This document shows, piece after piece, positions 24,299-36,110 of a stretch of DNA of 64,000 bases. Origin of the DNA: Microstegium vimineum (lineage: Eukaryota > Streptophyta > Magnoliopsida > Poales > Poaceae); contig CM039133.1 of the NCBI GenBank assembly GCA_022036555.1, forward strand, positions 11,607,765 through 11,671,764, written 5' to 3'. Under the pieces are notes generated by a model. The model did no database searches. It was not told the DNA's origin and saw nothing but the letters and a program-made list of their open reading frames with translations. The translations under genes were made by a program, and so were the position numbers. How positions within the stretch are numbered: position 1 is the first letter of the stretch; each line of letters opens with the position of its first letter.

Positions 24299-27200
24299 AT
24301 GACATCTCCAAGCAACAAGGACCAAGCACAAGGGTCTGTTCACACGGAACAGACCCCAGGGTCTGACCCCACGGAGCAAGTACAAGATACCCATCTAAGG
24401 GGCAAGGCGTGGAGTCGTCCGACCCCACGGAGCAAGTACAAGATGCCCACCAAACGGGGCAAGGCCTGGGGTCGTCCGACCCCATTGAGGAAGAAGAAGG
24501 GAACAAATCAACTCCGGAGAACACTTGGAGCCCTAGCGTCGACTTCGAGCGGATCGAAGTGAGGAAGGCTCGAGAACAAGTTGAACGTGAATTACGCCAT
24601 GACCCTGATTATGATGCAGAAGCCGAGGAGGTAATTATATGATTTCATGTTTTTATTTAATTACATGTCTATTAAAACCATCACCATTAAACTCACAATG
24701 TTTATATTCAGAGAGCATTGGCTCAGATGGAAGAGTTGATGTCACAACGTGCCGAAGATGCACCTGAACCGACCGTGACGATGAGCAATGAGCCATCAAG
24801 GAAAAGGAAGCGGAGCGGTAGCAAACGAGGCGATAGAGGATTGAACATGTTTCCAGATGACGTATATGCCATCTTAAAAGTCAGCTCAACCGGATAGTCC
24901 ACAACTCCTTTGGAGGCCCTATCCAACTACCGGAACGCAATTGGCTTTTGTGTTAGGGACCTTCTTGATGTCACTAACAAGACCTAGGCCATTGTGTCGG
25001 AGGATGACAAGACAAGAATTTGGAAAAAAAATGAAGACGAGGTTCCAGTTTCCTCGAGCCATCCCAGAGGCACTGATAAATGACTATACCTTGAAGCAGG
25101 CTGCGATCAGTTTCCGAAACTGGAGGTCTGACTTGAATACCAAGTTTGCAAAGAAAGGGTTGAACCCTACAACAACGTACAAGATTACTAAAGAGCAGTG
25201 GGCGGTCTTTCTAGAGCAGAGGAAAGAGGCAGATTTCATAGCTCTGAGTGAATCCAACTCCGCTCTCACAAAGAAGAATAAGTACCACCACCGTCTAGGC
25301 TCAGGTGGTAATCAGCGTCAGGCTTCCAAATGGCAACAAGAAGAGGCTGCTAAGAAGGAGAAAGGGTTACCAGCGCTTTCCGAACAAGTTGGTGAAAGGT
25401 CCGCGAATTAGATTCGGGCTAGAAAACCAAAGGAAACCGAGAGCGGTTTGTTCTTTGATGACCCTGAGGTTGAACAAGTAGCAAAGAACATCTTTGCGGT
25501 GGTAGCCAAGCAACAAGAAGGTAAATTCAAGCCATGAAGAGACAGGGACATCCTTAGCGAGGCCTGGGTAACCCTGAGCATCCTGGCTGTGTTCGAGGCA
25601 TGTCATCCAAGGAAGAATGGAAGGAGGGATTCAGACCTCAGTGGGAAGGCGAGTACAGGAAACGTGATTGATACAAGGAAGAAATGGCTAGCTATTGGAA
25701 GGAGGAGGCTAAGAAAGAGTTCACAGAGTTTATGGAGAAATTGGTGGACAATCTTCCTCCTGAGTTGATGCAGAAACTAGCGAGTGCGGTCGTGTCAAGT
25801 CAACAAATAATAAGCACTCAGGCATCCCAGATGCAGCTAGTCCTAGTGGTGTCCCAACAGACCGTTGCCGAGGTACCAAGCAGTGTAGCGTCTACTGGGA
25901 ATAAGGTTAAATATCCGGTTGACGACATTGTTACTCCAGTGGCTTGCTCCCTAGTCATAAGATATGGCATTAACAATCACCGTATAAGGGAAGTAGCCAC
26001 GGGCAAAGCGATCCCAGGACGCAAGTACCATAGTGCTGACATTCCTGAAGACTACTGCAGAGTACAAGTATCGACCGTCGTCCAAGGATATGAGGACGAT
26101 ATTTTAGACATCCTCAGTCTCGAGGACATTGAAAAAATCGGACATGCCATAAACAATTTCATTCTTTGGCCTCGGCGGGACGTTCAGCTGAGGGAGCCGC
26201 CACCGTCCTCGCAAGAGATAGCAGTTGAGGAGTCATCAAGACCGACTGATCCTCTTTCGAACCCACCACCATCACCAATCCATTCACATTGGAGCCCACC
26301 TCGGTCTCCTCCGCCACATCCATCACCTCCGCCACCTCCGTCACCTCCACCACAGTCATCACCTCCGCCACCTCCGTCACCTACACCACAGTCATCTGCA
26401 CCACAAACATCACCTCCGCTGCCTCCGCAACAAAAATCCACACCTTCCCCACAACCAAAAGATCCTAAACAAACACCAGAGCCACCAGCGCCGCCAAAGA
26501 AGAAGTTTCCTATCCCCAAGTTGATTTCCCCCTTCGAGCCAAAGAAGAAAATAGCTGGCACGGCCAGATTTTTGAAAGGAATAGGGAAAAAACGCACTAG
26601 TGAAGTCCTCGAGTTGTTTCAGCTCAGTACGAAGTCAGCGCAGTCGGTGCCTAAGGTAATTCCCTGCAAAATCAAGGTGCCAACATGGGAAGACTACAAG
26701 TCTGTGCCTAAAAATTATGTGGTGGGAAAGCCTCTACTGAGTTGGGAGAAACTCCAAAAGGTCCCAACCAATGTAAAAAGGTTGCATGACTGGTACATAA
26801 GAGCCTCTGCTACTGGCATTCACAACATCAACGTGTCTATACCACATAAGGCATTTCAAAGTGAGCATAATTTGTGCATAATTAGCTTTGAAGACATTTG
26901 GTTGATGATGAACCTCGAGAGACTAGACATACAGATCATAACGACGTTTGCATTGTAAGTGTTACACAGTTACACATTATTGTAGTTGCATAAATGTTCA
27001 ATATCTGACATGCATGCCTTGTAGAATGCTATTTGATGAGCAGGAGCAGAGTTATGGTCCGGATATCGATTATTGTGCCAAGGAGAGTATTGCCTATCTG
27101 AACCCAATTGATATATGTGAAGAGAGGCACACCTTCAGAATCGGGGAAAACAATGACGATTTAAGGGGCTTAGTAGGTGAAGCACGGGCCACCAAAAAGA

Positions 27201-28060
27201 AAAGTTTGAAGTTTCAATTTGAAGCCAAGTACGCCTTCTACATTTCAAAGTGTATGAATAAGTATCAAGACAGGAAATCGATAGTGGCACCGTACAACTT
27301 TGGGTAAGTCTATAAATTTTGGTAGTGGCACCGTATAACTTTGGGTGATCATACTACATAATTTAAATGCACAATTTGATTCCTGTAGGGACCACTGGAT
27401 CTGCGTCGTCATTTATCCTAGACAAGGAAGGGTGCTGGTACTAGACTCCGCAAATTATCACCCATCAAGCTATGGACATTTCCTTGAGATGCTAGAGATG
27501 TAAGTCGAGATATATATGCACATATACTTTTGCATTGTAAGTGTTTTTAAGAATAATTATCATGGTGATTGTATTCGAGTTCGTAGGGCATGGCGGTTTT
27601 ATAAAATCAACAGTGGAAAGCTTGTTTCGAAGGAAAAAGAAAAGGAGTCATTGGAAGTTATATATGACTGGCCGGTACGTATGAAAACTTACTCTTATGA
27701 ATACAGATCATACATTTACTCTGTGGATATATTACGTGTGTGAGCATATATAAATAACCACTTTTCTGTTTTATAGTGCAACAAGTAACCAGCAGGATCT
27801 GTCCTCTGTGGATACTACGTGTGCGAGCACATGAGAGGAGACATAGAAAACTTGAAGAAACCTTCCAAGAAGAAAACCAAGGCGACGACCATCAACGAAA
27901 AGACATTGTACACCATAGTTGAGGACGTGTGTCTTTTCCTCATCAAATAGGTCATCTCAAGTGTAGGAAATATCATGATTATGAGAGTGAATTAGCCAAG
28001 CCTGAGTACGAAGCACTAACAGAGGTTTATAGCCTAAAACTTACTCGGAACGGCTTTTAG
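24299..28060 (+). pseudogene. CACTA-1 gene 2: Transposase_24-like, DUF8039-like, proline-rich, Ulp1-like peptidase
   Basis: Exons inferred from splice sites: 24299-24630, 24712-26954, 27025-27303, 27389-27499, 27587-27674 and 27777 on. The N-terminus has a repeated SDPTEQVQD unit with a frameshift. The Transposase_24 part shows FQFPRAIPEALINDYTLKQA and ISFRNWRSDLNTKFAKKGL. A DUF8039-like part (ACSLVIRYG...REVATGKAIPGRKYH...ILWPRRDVQL) is followed by a tandem PPPSPPPQSS region (26270-26450). The peptidase shows DHWICVVIYP (His), VLVLDSANYH (Asp) and SVLCGYYVCEHMR (Cys codon 27807-27809). Ulp1/C48 enzymes cleave SUMO-like proteins. Lesions include TAG after NKT near 24985, TAG near 25409, TGA near 25536 and a TAA just before the catalytic Cys exon motif. 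Function in the transposon is unknown. Confidence 0.82.
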
Positions 28061-28299
28061 AGGACATGTCCAAACTCTTGATGTATATACACATGTAACT
28101 TTATTTGTGTGAGCGTGAGACTCATGTATATAATGTGACATATACTTGTAACTTTATTGCTAGCATAAAACTTTAAAATAATACATGTATGTATGAGATA
28201 TTTAAATTACATGTTGCTATATTTAAACAGCATCCAATAGGGTTTAGTAGTTTCAATAACAATATATATGTATATATTAAATAATACAAAAATATATAT

Positions 28300-28514
28300 T
28301 CAAAATATAAAATCTGAAATCCATTTTCACACGCGGTTTACACAGACGGTTCACTAAGAGAACCGCATATGAAAATGGATTTCTACAGGCGGTTCTCAAG
28401 CAACCGCCTGTAGAAAGCTCCCATTTGTACTGGCCCCCAGTGCAGGCGGGGCTCGGAAACGCCTGTAAAAATGGGTTTAGAACCGCCAGCAAGAACAGTT
28501 TTTGTACTAGTGGA
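28300..28514 (+). repeat. 3' subterminal repeats and terminal repeat of CACTA-1
   Basis: Alternating motifs CACGCGGTTTAC, AGACGGTTCAC, ACAGGCGGTTCTC and AACCGCCTGTAGAAA form imperfect hairpins. The segment ends GCCAGCAAGAACAG and TTTTTGTACTAGTG, the inverted form of the 5' terminus. Confidence 0.9.
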
Positions 28515-29849
28515 TGTGACAGCAGAGGCATGTGTGGACAGGGGACTGGCAGCGCGGCGAGTCTTAGAGACATTTGGTGTGGTTTTGCTATCGAGCTGAC
28601 TGTAGAGAATAGAATTAAAGGATAACCCTGAAGGCTCAAACTAGCATTATCATATTCACTGTCTTATAAATATAATGGCACACTATTTATATTCCTAGTA
28701 TAACTCAACTAGCCTCATGATACATTGACCACTTTGCCCTTCGTACCAACTTCATCCACATAAGAGTTTCTACAGTGTCTTGGAGCCACATTTACATACT
28801 GAGTCAAAACTTCGAGTGGTGCAGTTGCAATGTTAGCTCCAATTAAGCACCTCTACTCCTCTTGTATGCATATATATTCCTCTCTCTCTCTCTCTCACTG
28901 GGAACCTCTAGAGTTTTGAGAGGACTGGCGCACACAGGTAGGCGCCTGTGGACGATGGTAGGATTGGGATGCATTGGGACATTGACTATATTCACATTTG
29001 CACCACTGATGGCGACGGGGCAGTCTTCTTCCACGGTCTCATGCTAAACAAGTCATCAATGTTGGCATGCTGTTCTCCTTAGCAATTTTTGTTCTGCTTC
29101 CGTGTCTCTTAGAGGCCTGTGTGATCCTTTGACATTGACATGCTACATCCACAATCTACAAACTGAGAAAAGAGTACATAACCACAGTGTGCTATGCTGG
29201 GCAACATTGTCGATCAACAGATAAATTTTTTTGCCAGAGATACAGGAGCAAATTCATCTGATACAATGTAATCACAAGTATACTAAAAAAATAATCTTGT
29301 AAAGAACGGGAATAATAAACAGTGGTCCTTTGTAATCAATCATCCAGAAATATCAGACAATATAATGCAGTTTTGTTTATGGTGTCGGGCCAATGTGTTT
29401 GGTTTTATTCAAGTGTTTTTTTTTTGCACTCTTTTGCACTCGGCAAACCTGAAAAAAAGAACAATTGGCAAACCACTTGGCACTCCGCAAAGAGCAGGAT
29501 TCCAGTATTGTTAGTGATCAACTAGTCCATTAACTAACACATGCTTATTTTGCACGACAAGAATCATAACCACAACGCGGAGTACACATCACCGGGGAGG
29601 CTCCTTCAAGCCATCGGGGCGGCCGCGTGCATTACCCAAACTGTCTAGCATTGTGCAAGGGCCACCCATTGCTCCTTTGGCGCGCCGCACGCTGCTGGCC
29701 AGTCTGAGATGGCCTGTCAACCAACCTCAGCAATGCTCTATATTTCTGCTTGCCTGCACATTGCTGCCTCCCTTGCCCCTCCGCACAAGACCATGCAGGT
29801 TGGTCCTCCTCCACCGAGACAGCATCACGTGGTGACCTAATTGGCATGA

Positions 29850-30350
29850 GCTAGACCCTGGTTCCTCACCGCGGTTCCAACATTGTGACTGGCAAGTGGA
29901 TCTATATATTACAAATAGAAGATCTAATCCGAGGGCACTTTTCCTCATTACAAAAGCCCACACTAGCTAGGTGGTGAGTTGGTTTTATATTGTCGCATCA
30001 CAATACCACAATGACGAGACATTCAGCCTGCTGGTTATAAACAAGCGAGCGACGGTCTGAGAGCTGCCTAATCGTTGCTCGCTCCTGACCAATAGATTAG
30101 TTGAAAGTGAAGAACATTGACACATGGAAGAAGCGGCTTCTTGGAGCCGCCGTTTGATCCCTATAGTGTTCGGCAGGAAGCAAGCTGGATGGCACCCCTG
30201 GGCGTTGTATTACCAGCGAGCTTGTCACCTTGGCTTGGTGGCCTCTTTATCTGACAAATCTCTTTTTGTGTACGAATTAAGGTGGAGATGGTATTGCCAA
30301 CTTGCTACTGTAATAAGTACAAGGACGATATTATTATTTTAACTGAGATG
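29850..30350 (+). pseudogene. Degraded Ty1/copia reverse transcriptase fragment
   Basis: Three copia RT landmarks occur in order on the plus strand. SNIVTGKWIY is encoded near 29876-29905. A degraded SLYGLKQAPRAWYQR-like segment reads VFGRKQAGWHPWALYYQR near 30160-30215. SDKSLFVY is near 30250-30273, followed by a decayed LLLYVDDI region up to about 30340. Frames change between blocks and much is missing, so only a short eroded piece survives. The family assignment rests on motif order; I found no LTRs for it. Confidence 0.55.
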
Positions 30351-30625
30351 GAGCACATGGTATGTCTTCGTGTAAATTTAATAATTGTACCAACCACCTG
30401 TGTACGTACGTATATTGACTGACTTTTGTTGCTGTCTTTGTCTTCATCAGGGTAAACAACTTGTAATTGTACCTATAATTTAACTGCAAACCCATCTCCG
30501 GCGATATATATATATAATATACAAGGACACCCTACCCAACAGAGAATGTGTTGGTTTCCCTATTTGCAACAAAGCCCATGGCTTTAAGACATCAAGCGAT
30601 GTGTTGAGGCAGCATCAAAAGGGTA
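30351..30625. other. No gene seen
   Basis: AT-rich sequence with a short TA repeat near 30506-30520. Nothing recognisable. Confidence 0.4.
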
Positions 30626-31731
30626 TTTTTTTTAGATAGAGGATAGAAACTATCCGGCTTCATCTATCATAGGTAGAATCAGGCCAAAATATTACAACAA
30701 GAAAATTAAAAAAAAAGAAACTAACGGAAAAATTACATTCCCAACAAGTAGCTCGAGTAGTCCTACGCGACAAATAGACTTGCTCTGTGATGTCAACTCT
30801 ACTAGAATAAGATCATCAACGTGATGACAACTTCATTAGAATAAGATCACCAACGTGATGACAACTCCACTAGAATAAGATCACCAGCGTCAAGACAAAG
30901 CCGCTAAAAATACGTTTGTCAGACTAAAAAAGGTACTGAAAACGTTGTACACCGACCACCATTGAAGATTGGATGCTTTTTCTAAGGCAACAACACAAAC
31001 CACTTGGTGCAAATGCAAGCCTTCCCACCAAAAGCGAGTTGTTACGCCATCGAGTAACACCTCCGTCTTGAGTTGCGCAGCAAGGTAACACTCGGTAGGA
31101 AATTCTGGCCCTGACGAACTACAACTTCGACGACGCGTCAACTGCGTCACCGCCGCCAGCCCGGAGAAACTAGGCTAGGTTTTCACCCAGTTATTGAACG
31201 CCCACGGGCGCAACAGCTTCAGCGACGCCTTCAACAAGATGCTAGGCACAGTGAGTACCACCGTCGCCGGCCCGGCGTAAGATGCCAGACAGGGTTTTCA
31301 CCCAAAGTGTCGCCCCGTGAATCGGCCTCCAGGCGTTGGAACAGGTCGCCGTCCAGATCATCCGACGCAGGGGAGGAGGGTGTTGGCAGCCAGATCCAGA
31401 TCTAGCCGCCGTCACCCAAGAAGCCCCGCCGCAGACACTGCCCACAAGGCTGCCCAGGCCGGAGCCACCTGAACCGCCCCCCGGAGAACCAGATCATCCC
31501 ACCTGACCAACCGCCGCAGCCGCCAATGGAGATGGATGATAGGAGGGAACGACTGTGGGAGAGCCAGGGGAGGACGACAAGGGGGGAAGGATGGGGCTGA
31601 GGAAGGAAGCGGGTCGCCGCAGCCGCAAGCCGGGGAGGAGCGGCGATGGCGGCCGGGCTAGCCCTTGGAGAGGCCCCGAGGGGCGGCGGCGGGATCCCCG
31701 TGTCGCCAAGGAGACGACGCGGGGGTCGGGT
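30626..31731 (-). mobile_element. Antisense LINE-type non-autonomous retroelement, copy 1
   Basis: On the minus strand the element ends with GATGAAGCCGGATAG, then CTCTATCTAAAAAAAA, a 3' tail I associate with cereal L1-type LINEs. The poly-A is the T run at 30626-30633. The body matches copy 2 (41330-42050) in blocks such as GTTGTTACGCCATCGA and CAGGGTTTTCACCCA. The 5' half is GC-rich. The hexamer AGGGTA lies at both edges (30620-30625 and 31732-31737) and may be a short target duplication. No RT domain is present in it. Confidence 0.6.
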
Positions 31732-31740
31732 AGGGTATAT

Positions 31741-32159
31741 GTTTGTGAACTATAGGATCAGGATGCATCTGGACATTGACCATCTGTCAGATGCTATGAA
31801 ATGCACCGTAATTCTCGCTGTTGCTCCAAGACAACCTTTTTCATCCTATTGCAGCCACAAGTCAGCGGTTAGAAGTGTACTACTTGCTCTGCTTCATACA
31901 TTTCATAACCTGCAGGCAGAATTGTGATTAGTCCTATTTTCTTCCCACGATCGAGGACTAGGCAGCTAGGGAGAGAACAAACAGCCAGCAGGTCGTCCAC
32001 CATCTGCTGACCATTGTTCTTTAGGATTATTGTACATATATAGAAGTTACCACTAAGCATTCTAACCGACGCACTGTTTTCTTCTTCTGCATGCAGTACT
32101 AGAGAACAATATTATGCCATTAATTATTAATCTTGTGGGCCTCGTTGTACATTAACATG
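31741..32159. other. No gene seen
   Basis: Mixed-composition sequence without recognisable coding potential or repeat structure. Confidence 0.4.
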
Positions 32160-32977
32160 CCTATTAAGGAAAGAAAGCACATACCTTGACAAGCGAGCAT
32201 CCCTTTGATGGATGCATGAAGGTCTAGCTCTTTACTTTAAGAAAGACTACTTGAAAGCAGCCTTCTCCAATCTGGCCTCACTCTTTCGAGGTGCTAATTC
32301 CAATTCCACAGCTGGAAATAGATTCTACCAAGCTAGGAAGGGCTTGCTTCCATTTGGATTTCGTAGTCGTAGAATGCCTTTATCTTGATTCATATCTGGA
32401 TCATTAAGATGAAGTAAGGACTTCCTGGATAAATTAAGTATATCTTCGTTCCATTGAAATGATCTTTTTTTGATTTTCAGGTGCTCCCCCTCCCACTTTT
32501 ACATTTGTTTTGATTGTAGATTGGGCCGGTGTAAATAAAGGGTGAGCTCCAAACTATACAGTGGGAAAGGCCAAGTATACACCAACCATACTTTGGAGTG
32601 AGAAGGAGATCCTAACTCCAAAAATAAGGCATCTGATACTATGCTTCAAAGTCCCGTTTGGTCACTTTCAAAAGAAGGATGCGCCGCAATTCTATCATCT
32701 TCTGGCACTGCTTGGCTTGCTTTCACTGCTTTTAGCTTGAACGTGGCACTAAAGCCTCCATGTCATCTAAAGAAAATAGTTCAAGACAGTAGAGCACTGA
32801 GGGAATACCAACTTGAGTTCCGCATTTCGTTTAGTGAATGCCGAGAAAAAACCTGCTGCTATTGATGCAATTGGACTGCTCGCTTCGCTCCTTGACACGA
32901 AGTCTATAATAAACAAAGGAAATATAGGGCGTAAATTACTTAATTTGGAGTTCAAACAAGGCAAAGTCCTTATTTAG

Positions 32978-33856
32978 GCCCTGTATGGTTGGGCTGTGGC
33001 TTTTGGAAAAGTAGTTGTGTGGACTGTGGCTTCTGGAAAAGTAGCTGTGGAATATGGCCTGTGGCTTTTGGAAAAGTCTGTTTGATTCAACAACCATGAC
33101 TTTAGGAAAAGCTAGTCTCACTTACAACCGGGTCCCACATGTCATGCACACAAAGCATCTTCTTCCTTTCACCACAAGGCCGCGCCCTCCCGCACGCCGG
33201 CCACAACCTCCCGCCCGCCGGTCGCGCCCGCCGGAGATGGGGCTGGCCGCGCCCGCCCGCCGGCCACAACCTCCCGCCCGCCGGTCGCGCCCGCCGGAGC
33301 TGGGGCTGGCCGCGCCCTAACCGCGCGCATCCCCGACTGCCGGAGCCAGCCGCGCGCGCCCTCGCCGGATCTGACCGCACGCGACGAGGCTAGTCACGCC
33401 CACCCGCCGAGGCCGGCCGCGCGCGCCGCCGCTGGCCGCGCCCTCCCGCGGGTTCTGGCTACCATCGATGGAGGCTGGAGGAGGGGAGGACGGCCCCGCC
33501 GCCGTCGGGGAGGCCGGAGCAGGGGCCGACGCGCCCGTCCGCCGCCGGGGGAGGCCGAGCTGGGGTCACGCGTCGGGGAGGCCTCGACGGGAAGGAGCGA
33601 GCCCACCAGGGGGAGAAAATCCATCCGAATAGCCATGGTGAAAAATAGAAAAAACGAACCGGTATCTATGTAATCAGTGACAGGTGGGTAATTTTTCGAC
33701 GCAAAAGCAGTTGAAAGCAGGGGTAGGCTGCTTTCAATTTTGTACTAGAGCAAAAGCAGCTTTGGGCAAAAGCTGTTGTGACATTTGAACTCTTTGGTTG
33801 GCTTTTGGTTTTTGCAAAAGCAAAAACAGGTTTAAAAGCCCAACCAAAAGGGGCCT
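32978..33856. mobile_element. hAT-like non-autonomous element with a GC-rich internal segment
   Basis: Inverted ends AGGCCCTGTATGGTTGGGCT (left) and, in reverse complement, AGGCCCCTTTTGGTTGGGCT (right) share 16 or more positions. Subterminal sequence on both sides is rich in (A)AAAGCAG / GGCTTTTGGAAAAG phrases. TTATT flanks both sides, compatible with an imperfect target duplication. The middle (33176-33640) is extremely GC-rich and unlike the ends, which suggests captured DNA. No transposase is present. Confidence 0.65.
33201..33326. repeat. Two-copy 63-bp tandem repeat inside the hAT-like element
   Basis: CCACAACCTCCCGCCCGCCG begins at 33201 and again at 33264. The units are nearly identical (GGAGATGGGG versus GGAGCTGGGG). 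63 bp is a multiple of three, but I see no credible reading frame. Confidence 0.85.
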
Positions 33857-34359
33857 TATTCTGCTCTGAGGCTCATTTCATTTCCATTACACCAAAGTAA
33901 GTAGAATGGAATGTTGTAGATGTACGAATGACGAGAGAAGAACCAGAGGACAGGAGACACCAACCGAGTTGAAAGAGGACTGAAACAGTCCAGTGAAAGA
34001 CTCTACTAAGACAAAAGATAGGTTCCAATTCCTAAGTCTAAATAGCTCAGAGAGTTTAAAATATGAGTGCTGGCCAGTAGGACTGTTTCGCTCTCTGGTA
34101 ATGTTGCTCATCTATTCCACACTTTATGAGTGCTGACTTACATATTTTAATTAGGTGTGGACATATTTATCTTAACCTATATTCCTTCTATTTTTTATTA
34201 GATATCTTATTAGCTTTGTACTATGTCAAACATTTGTACCTTTAACAATTGGTTTTAAAATTTACATGGAGTCATGTCATAATATTTATGTTTTCATTCA
34301 TTATAAGGAATAAACTTACAATATACACATGTTGTCAAACTACAAGGATTTCTAGCAAC

Positions 34360-34950
34360 ATCTCCTTTTTTTAGACACCACTATATTGAGCCATCCTTAC
34401 AGATGATTCTCAAACGAGTCGCCTCTACAAATGGGTTTGTAGGGGCTACTAGTGTGTAATAAGTCGTAAATTGCCCTATTTGTAAGGCTGGCTCAATATC
34501 CTGCCGTCCCTATAAATCTGATTTGTAGCTGCGGCTTTATGTTGAGCCACCCTACAAATAAACGTCTTATATTAAAATTCTAGTACTAAAATTTTGAATT
34601 TTTCAAATGATTGGGTTGAGAAATGGCCAAAATAAAAGTTTTAGATGTCGAAAATTATAGAACAGAGTTGTAGAATTCATCAAGATCTACAACGCGATTT
34701 TCAAGCGAAACATGGAGCGGGTGGTTGACTGGTGGAGCCCATCAAGATTAAAAAAAATGTGCTATTTTTTGTCCTTTCTCATTGTTTCTAGGAATTAATT
34801 TGTAAGGACAGCTCTATATCCATCCGCGCCTACAAATTATCAACCGCACATACAAATTAGAATTTAATTTGTAGCCACGGTTGCTTAGGGGCAGCCCCTA
34901 CAAATACTCAAGAACCGCTCCTAGAAATGGTCACTAGCGTAAGCTTTAAG
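34360..34950. mobile_element. Relic with CACTA-style subterminal repeats
   Basis: Many copies of a short motif occur in both orientations: CTACAAAT(G/A) and ATTTGTAG(G/C), often joined to TTGAGCC(A/G)(C/T)CC. Examples are near 34426, 34460, 34518, 34535, 34845, 34870 and 34908. Dense inverted short motifs of this sort are typical of CACTA subterminal regions. CACTAG occurs near the right end (34930), but no matching termini or target duplication were found. Confidence 0.4.
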
Positions 34951-36100
34951 ACAGTTGCCTAAAAATAGACTAAAATGTAATGGGGACGTTCTTTGTTTAT
35001 TATGTAGACGGCTCGCAAGTTGTCGATGAAAGTCGAAAGTAGGATTTGGATGCATCAAGAAGTCTCTGCGCGTGCCCAGGGTGCCATGCTGCCGGCCGGC
35101 CTGCTGCTCGCTCGCCTAGCCATTTTGGATGTCCTCGTGCACTGCTTCGCAAGCCGGCAGGCGCCAGGCGTTCCTGCATGGCCGCGTGGACATCCACATC
35201 TTCTTGGATATAGCGACACTGGAGTGCCTAGACATCCATCCATCTCTGACCTGCGCGCTTCACATGCGAGAACTCGATGTGTGCTTGTGCGCAGTGTGCC
35301 TTGACTGTGCGCTAGTGTGTGCCTGCTCTAACTGCTGCACCCCCACGCTAATTGCAGCCCTGCAGTCTGCATGTAATCATGCATATGCACAGGTGTAAAA
35401 AAAATGGTGCCACGTGATGAAACAGAGTACAAAATATAGGTGCATATGTGACGAGTTAGGGGAAATGTTTATGGACAGCATATCTTTATAAAGTTCGGAT
35501 ACAAAACCATTGCAGAGTCTTTTTTTCCCTTTTTTTTTCTTTTTTGCCAAAAAACGATATAGTAAGTTATTTTAAGAAGCTTTTGGGGATACGATCGATG
35601 CTCTAATTTACTTGAAATGTATTGGTTTCTGGCTATCTACCTGAAAAGATATGTATGTAGCCACGTACGTCCATAGGAAAGTTTGAGCAATTGAGCACAG
35701 AGATGAGTTCAAATTCAAAAACACTAGATTCCGTGACAGGTTAAATTTCATTATTAAATGACAAGTTTCTCTGATGAAAAACATGAGGCAACACCACAGC
35801 TTCAGTTGATTTATTTGCACGCAAAAACAAACAGTTTTGAGGGAGTTTTATTTCGCCCCAAAAAACCAAACTGGGATCCTACCATTAATCAATTTACGTG
35901 ACCCCAAAGTTGTGCAGTATACTGATTAGTGTCCACAATAACACTGTTAGTTCATGATCTGATTCAGAGCTGAAAACTTAGCATTGTCATTTGTGCCACT
36001 CTTGGTAAACAACGGCCAGTTAAGGGGAAGGACGACATTATGCAGCAGTTGACACCAGCGGTTCTCTGTGTAACTGTGTTTAGTTTCCTATGACTGAATA
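34951..36100. other. No gene seen
   Basis: It contains a GC-richer stretch (35050-35345) with open frames on both strands but no recognisable domain, and homopolymer T runs near 35520-35545. Confidence 0.4.
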
Positions 36101-36110
36101 ATTTTTTTCT

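Larger units (their letters stand above)
17960..28514 (+). mobile_element. CACTA-1: 10.55-kb CACTA (En/Spm) transposon
   Basis: The element starts CACTAATAGAAAAATTG and ends (reverse complement) CACTAGTACAAAAACTG; the terminal repeats continue to TTGCTGGCG with a few mismatches. It is flanked by the 3-bp duplication GAT. Subterminal motifs of the type ACCGCCTGTGG / CCACAGGCGGTT cluster in the first 220 and last 200 bp. It carries two genes on the plus strand, a transposase (19284-22459) and a multi-domain gene ending in a Ulp1-like peptidase (24299-28060). Both are damaged, so the element is non-autonomous unless helped. Confidence 0.95.
17570..29850 (+). repeat. Segmental duplication, copy B, split by CACTA-1
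   Basis: 17575-17959 and 28515-29405 together match copy A 13390-14655, and 29420-29840 matches 17040-17450. The break between 17959 and 28515 is the CACTA-1 insertion. Copy B lacks the part of copy A between 14660 and 17030, apart from a remnant poly-T and CTCGGCAAA stretch. Confidence 0.85.
32160..34130. other. Possible organelle-derived (mitochondrial-like) insertion, split by a hAT-like element
   Basis: The two outer parts (32160-32977 and 33857-34130) have balanced composition and a phrasing style (GCTAGGAAGGGCTTGC, CTGCTCGCTTCGCTCC, GGTGCTCCCCCTCCC) that reminds me of plant mitochondrial intergenic DNA. I cannot name a mitochondrial gene in it, so this is a weak call from texture only. 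Confidence 0.25.

Noticed and set aside
26159..26597. Antisense Gly-rich and Val/Glu-rich frames opposite the proline repeat (also 58246-58708)
   Set aside because: They are shadows of the PPPSPPPQSS minisatellite in gene 2.
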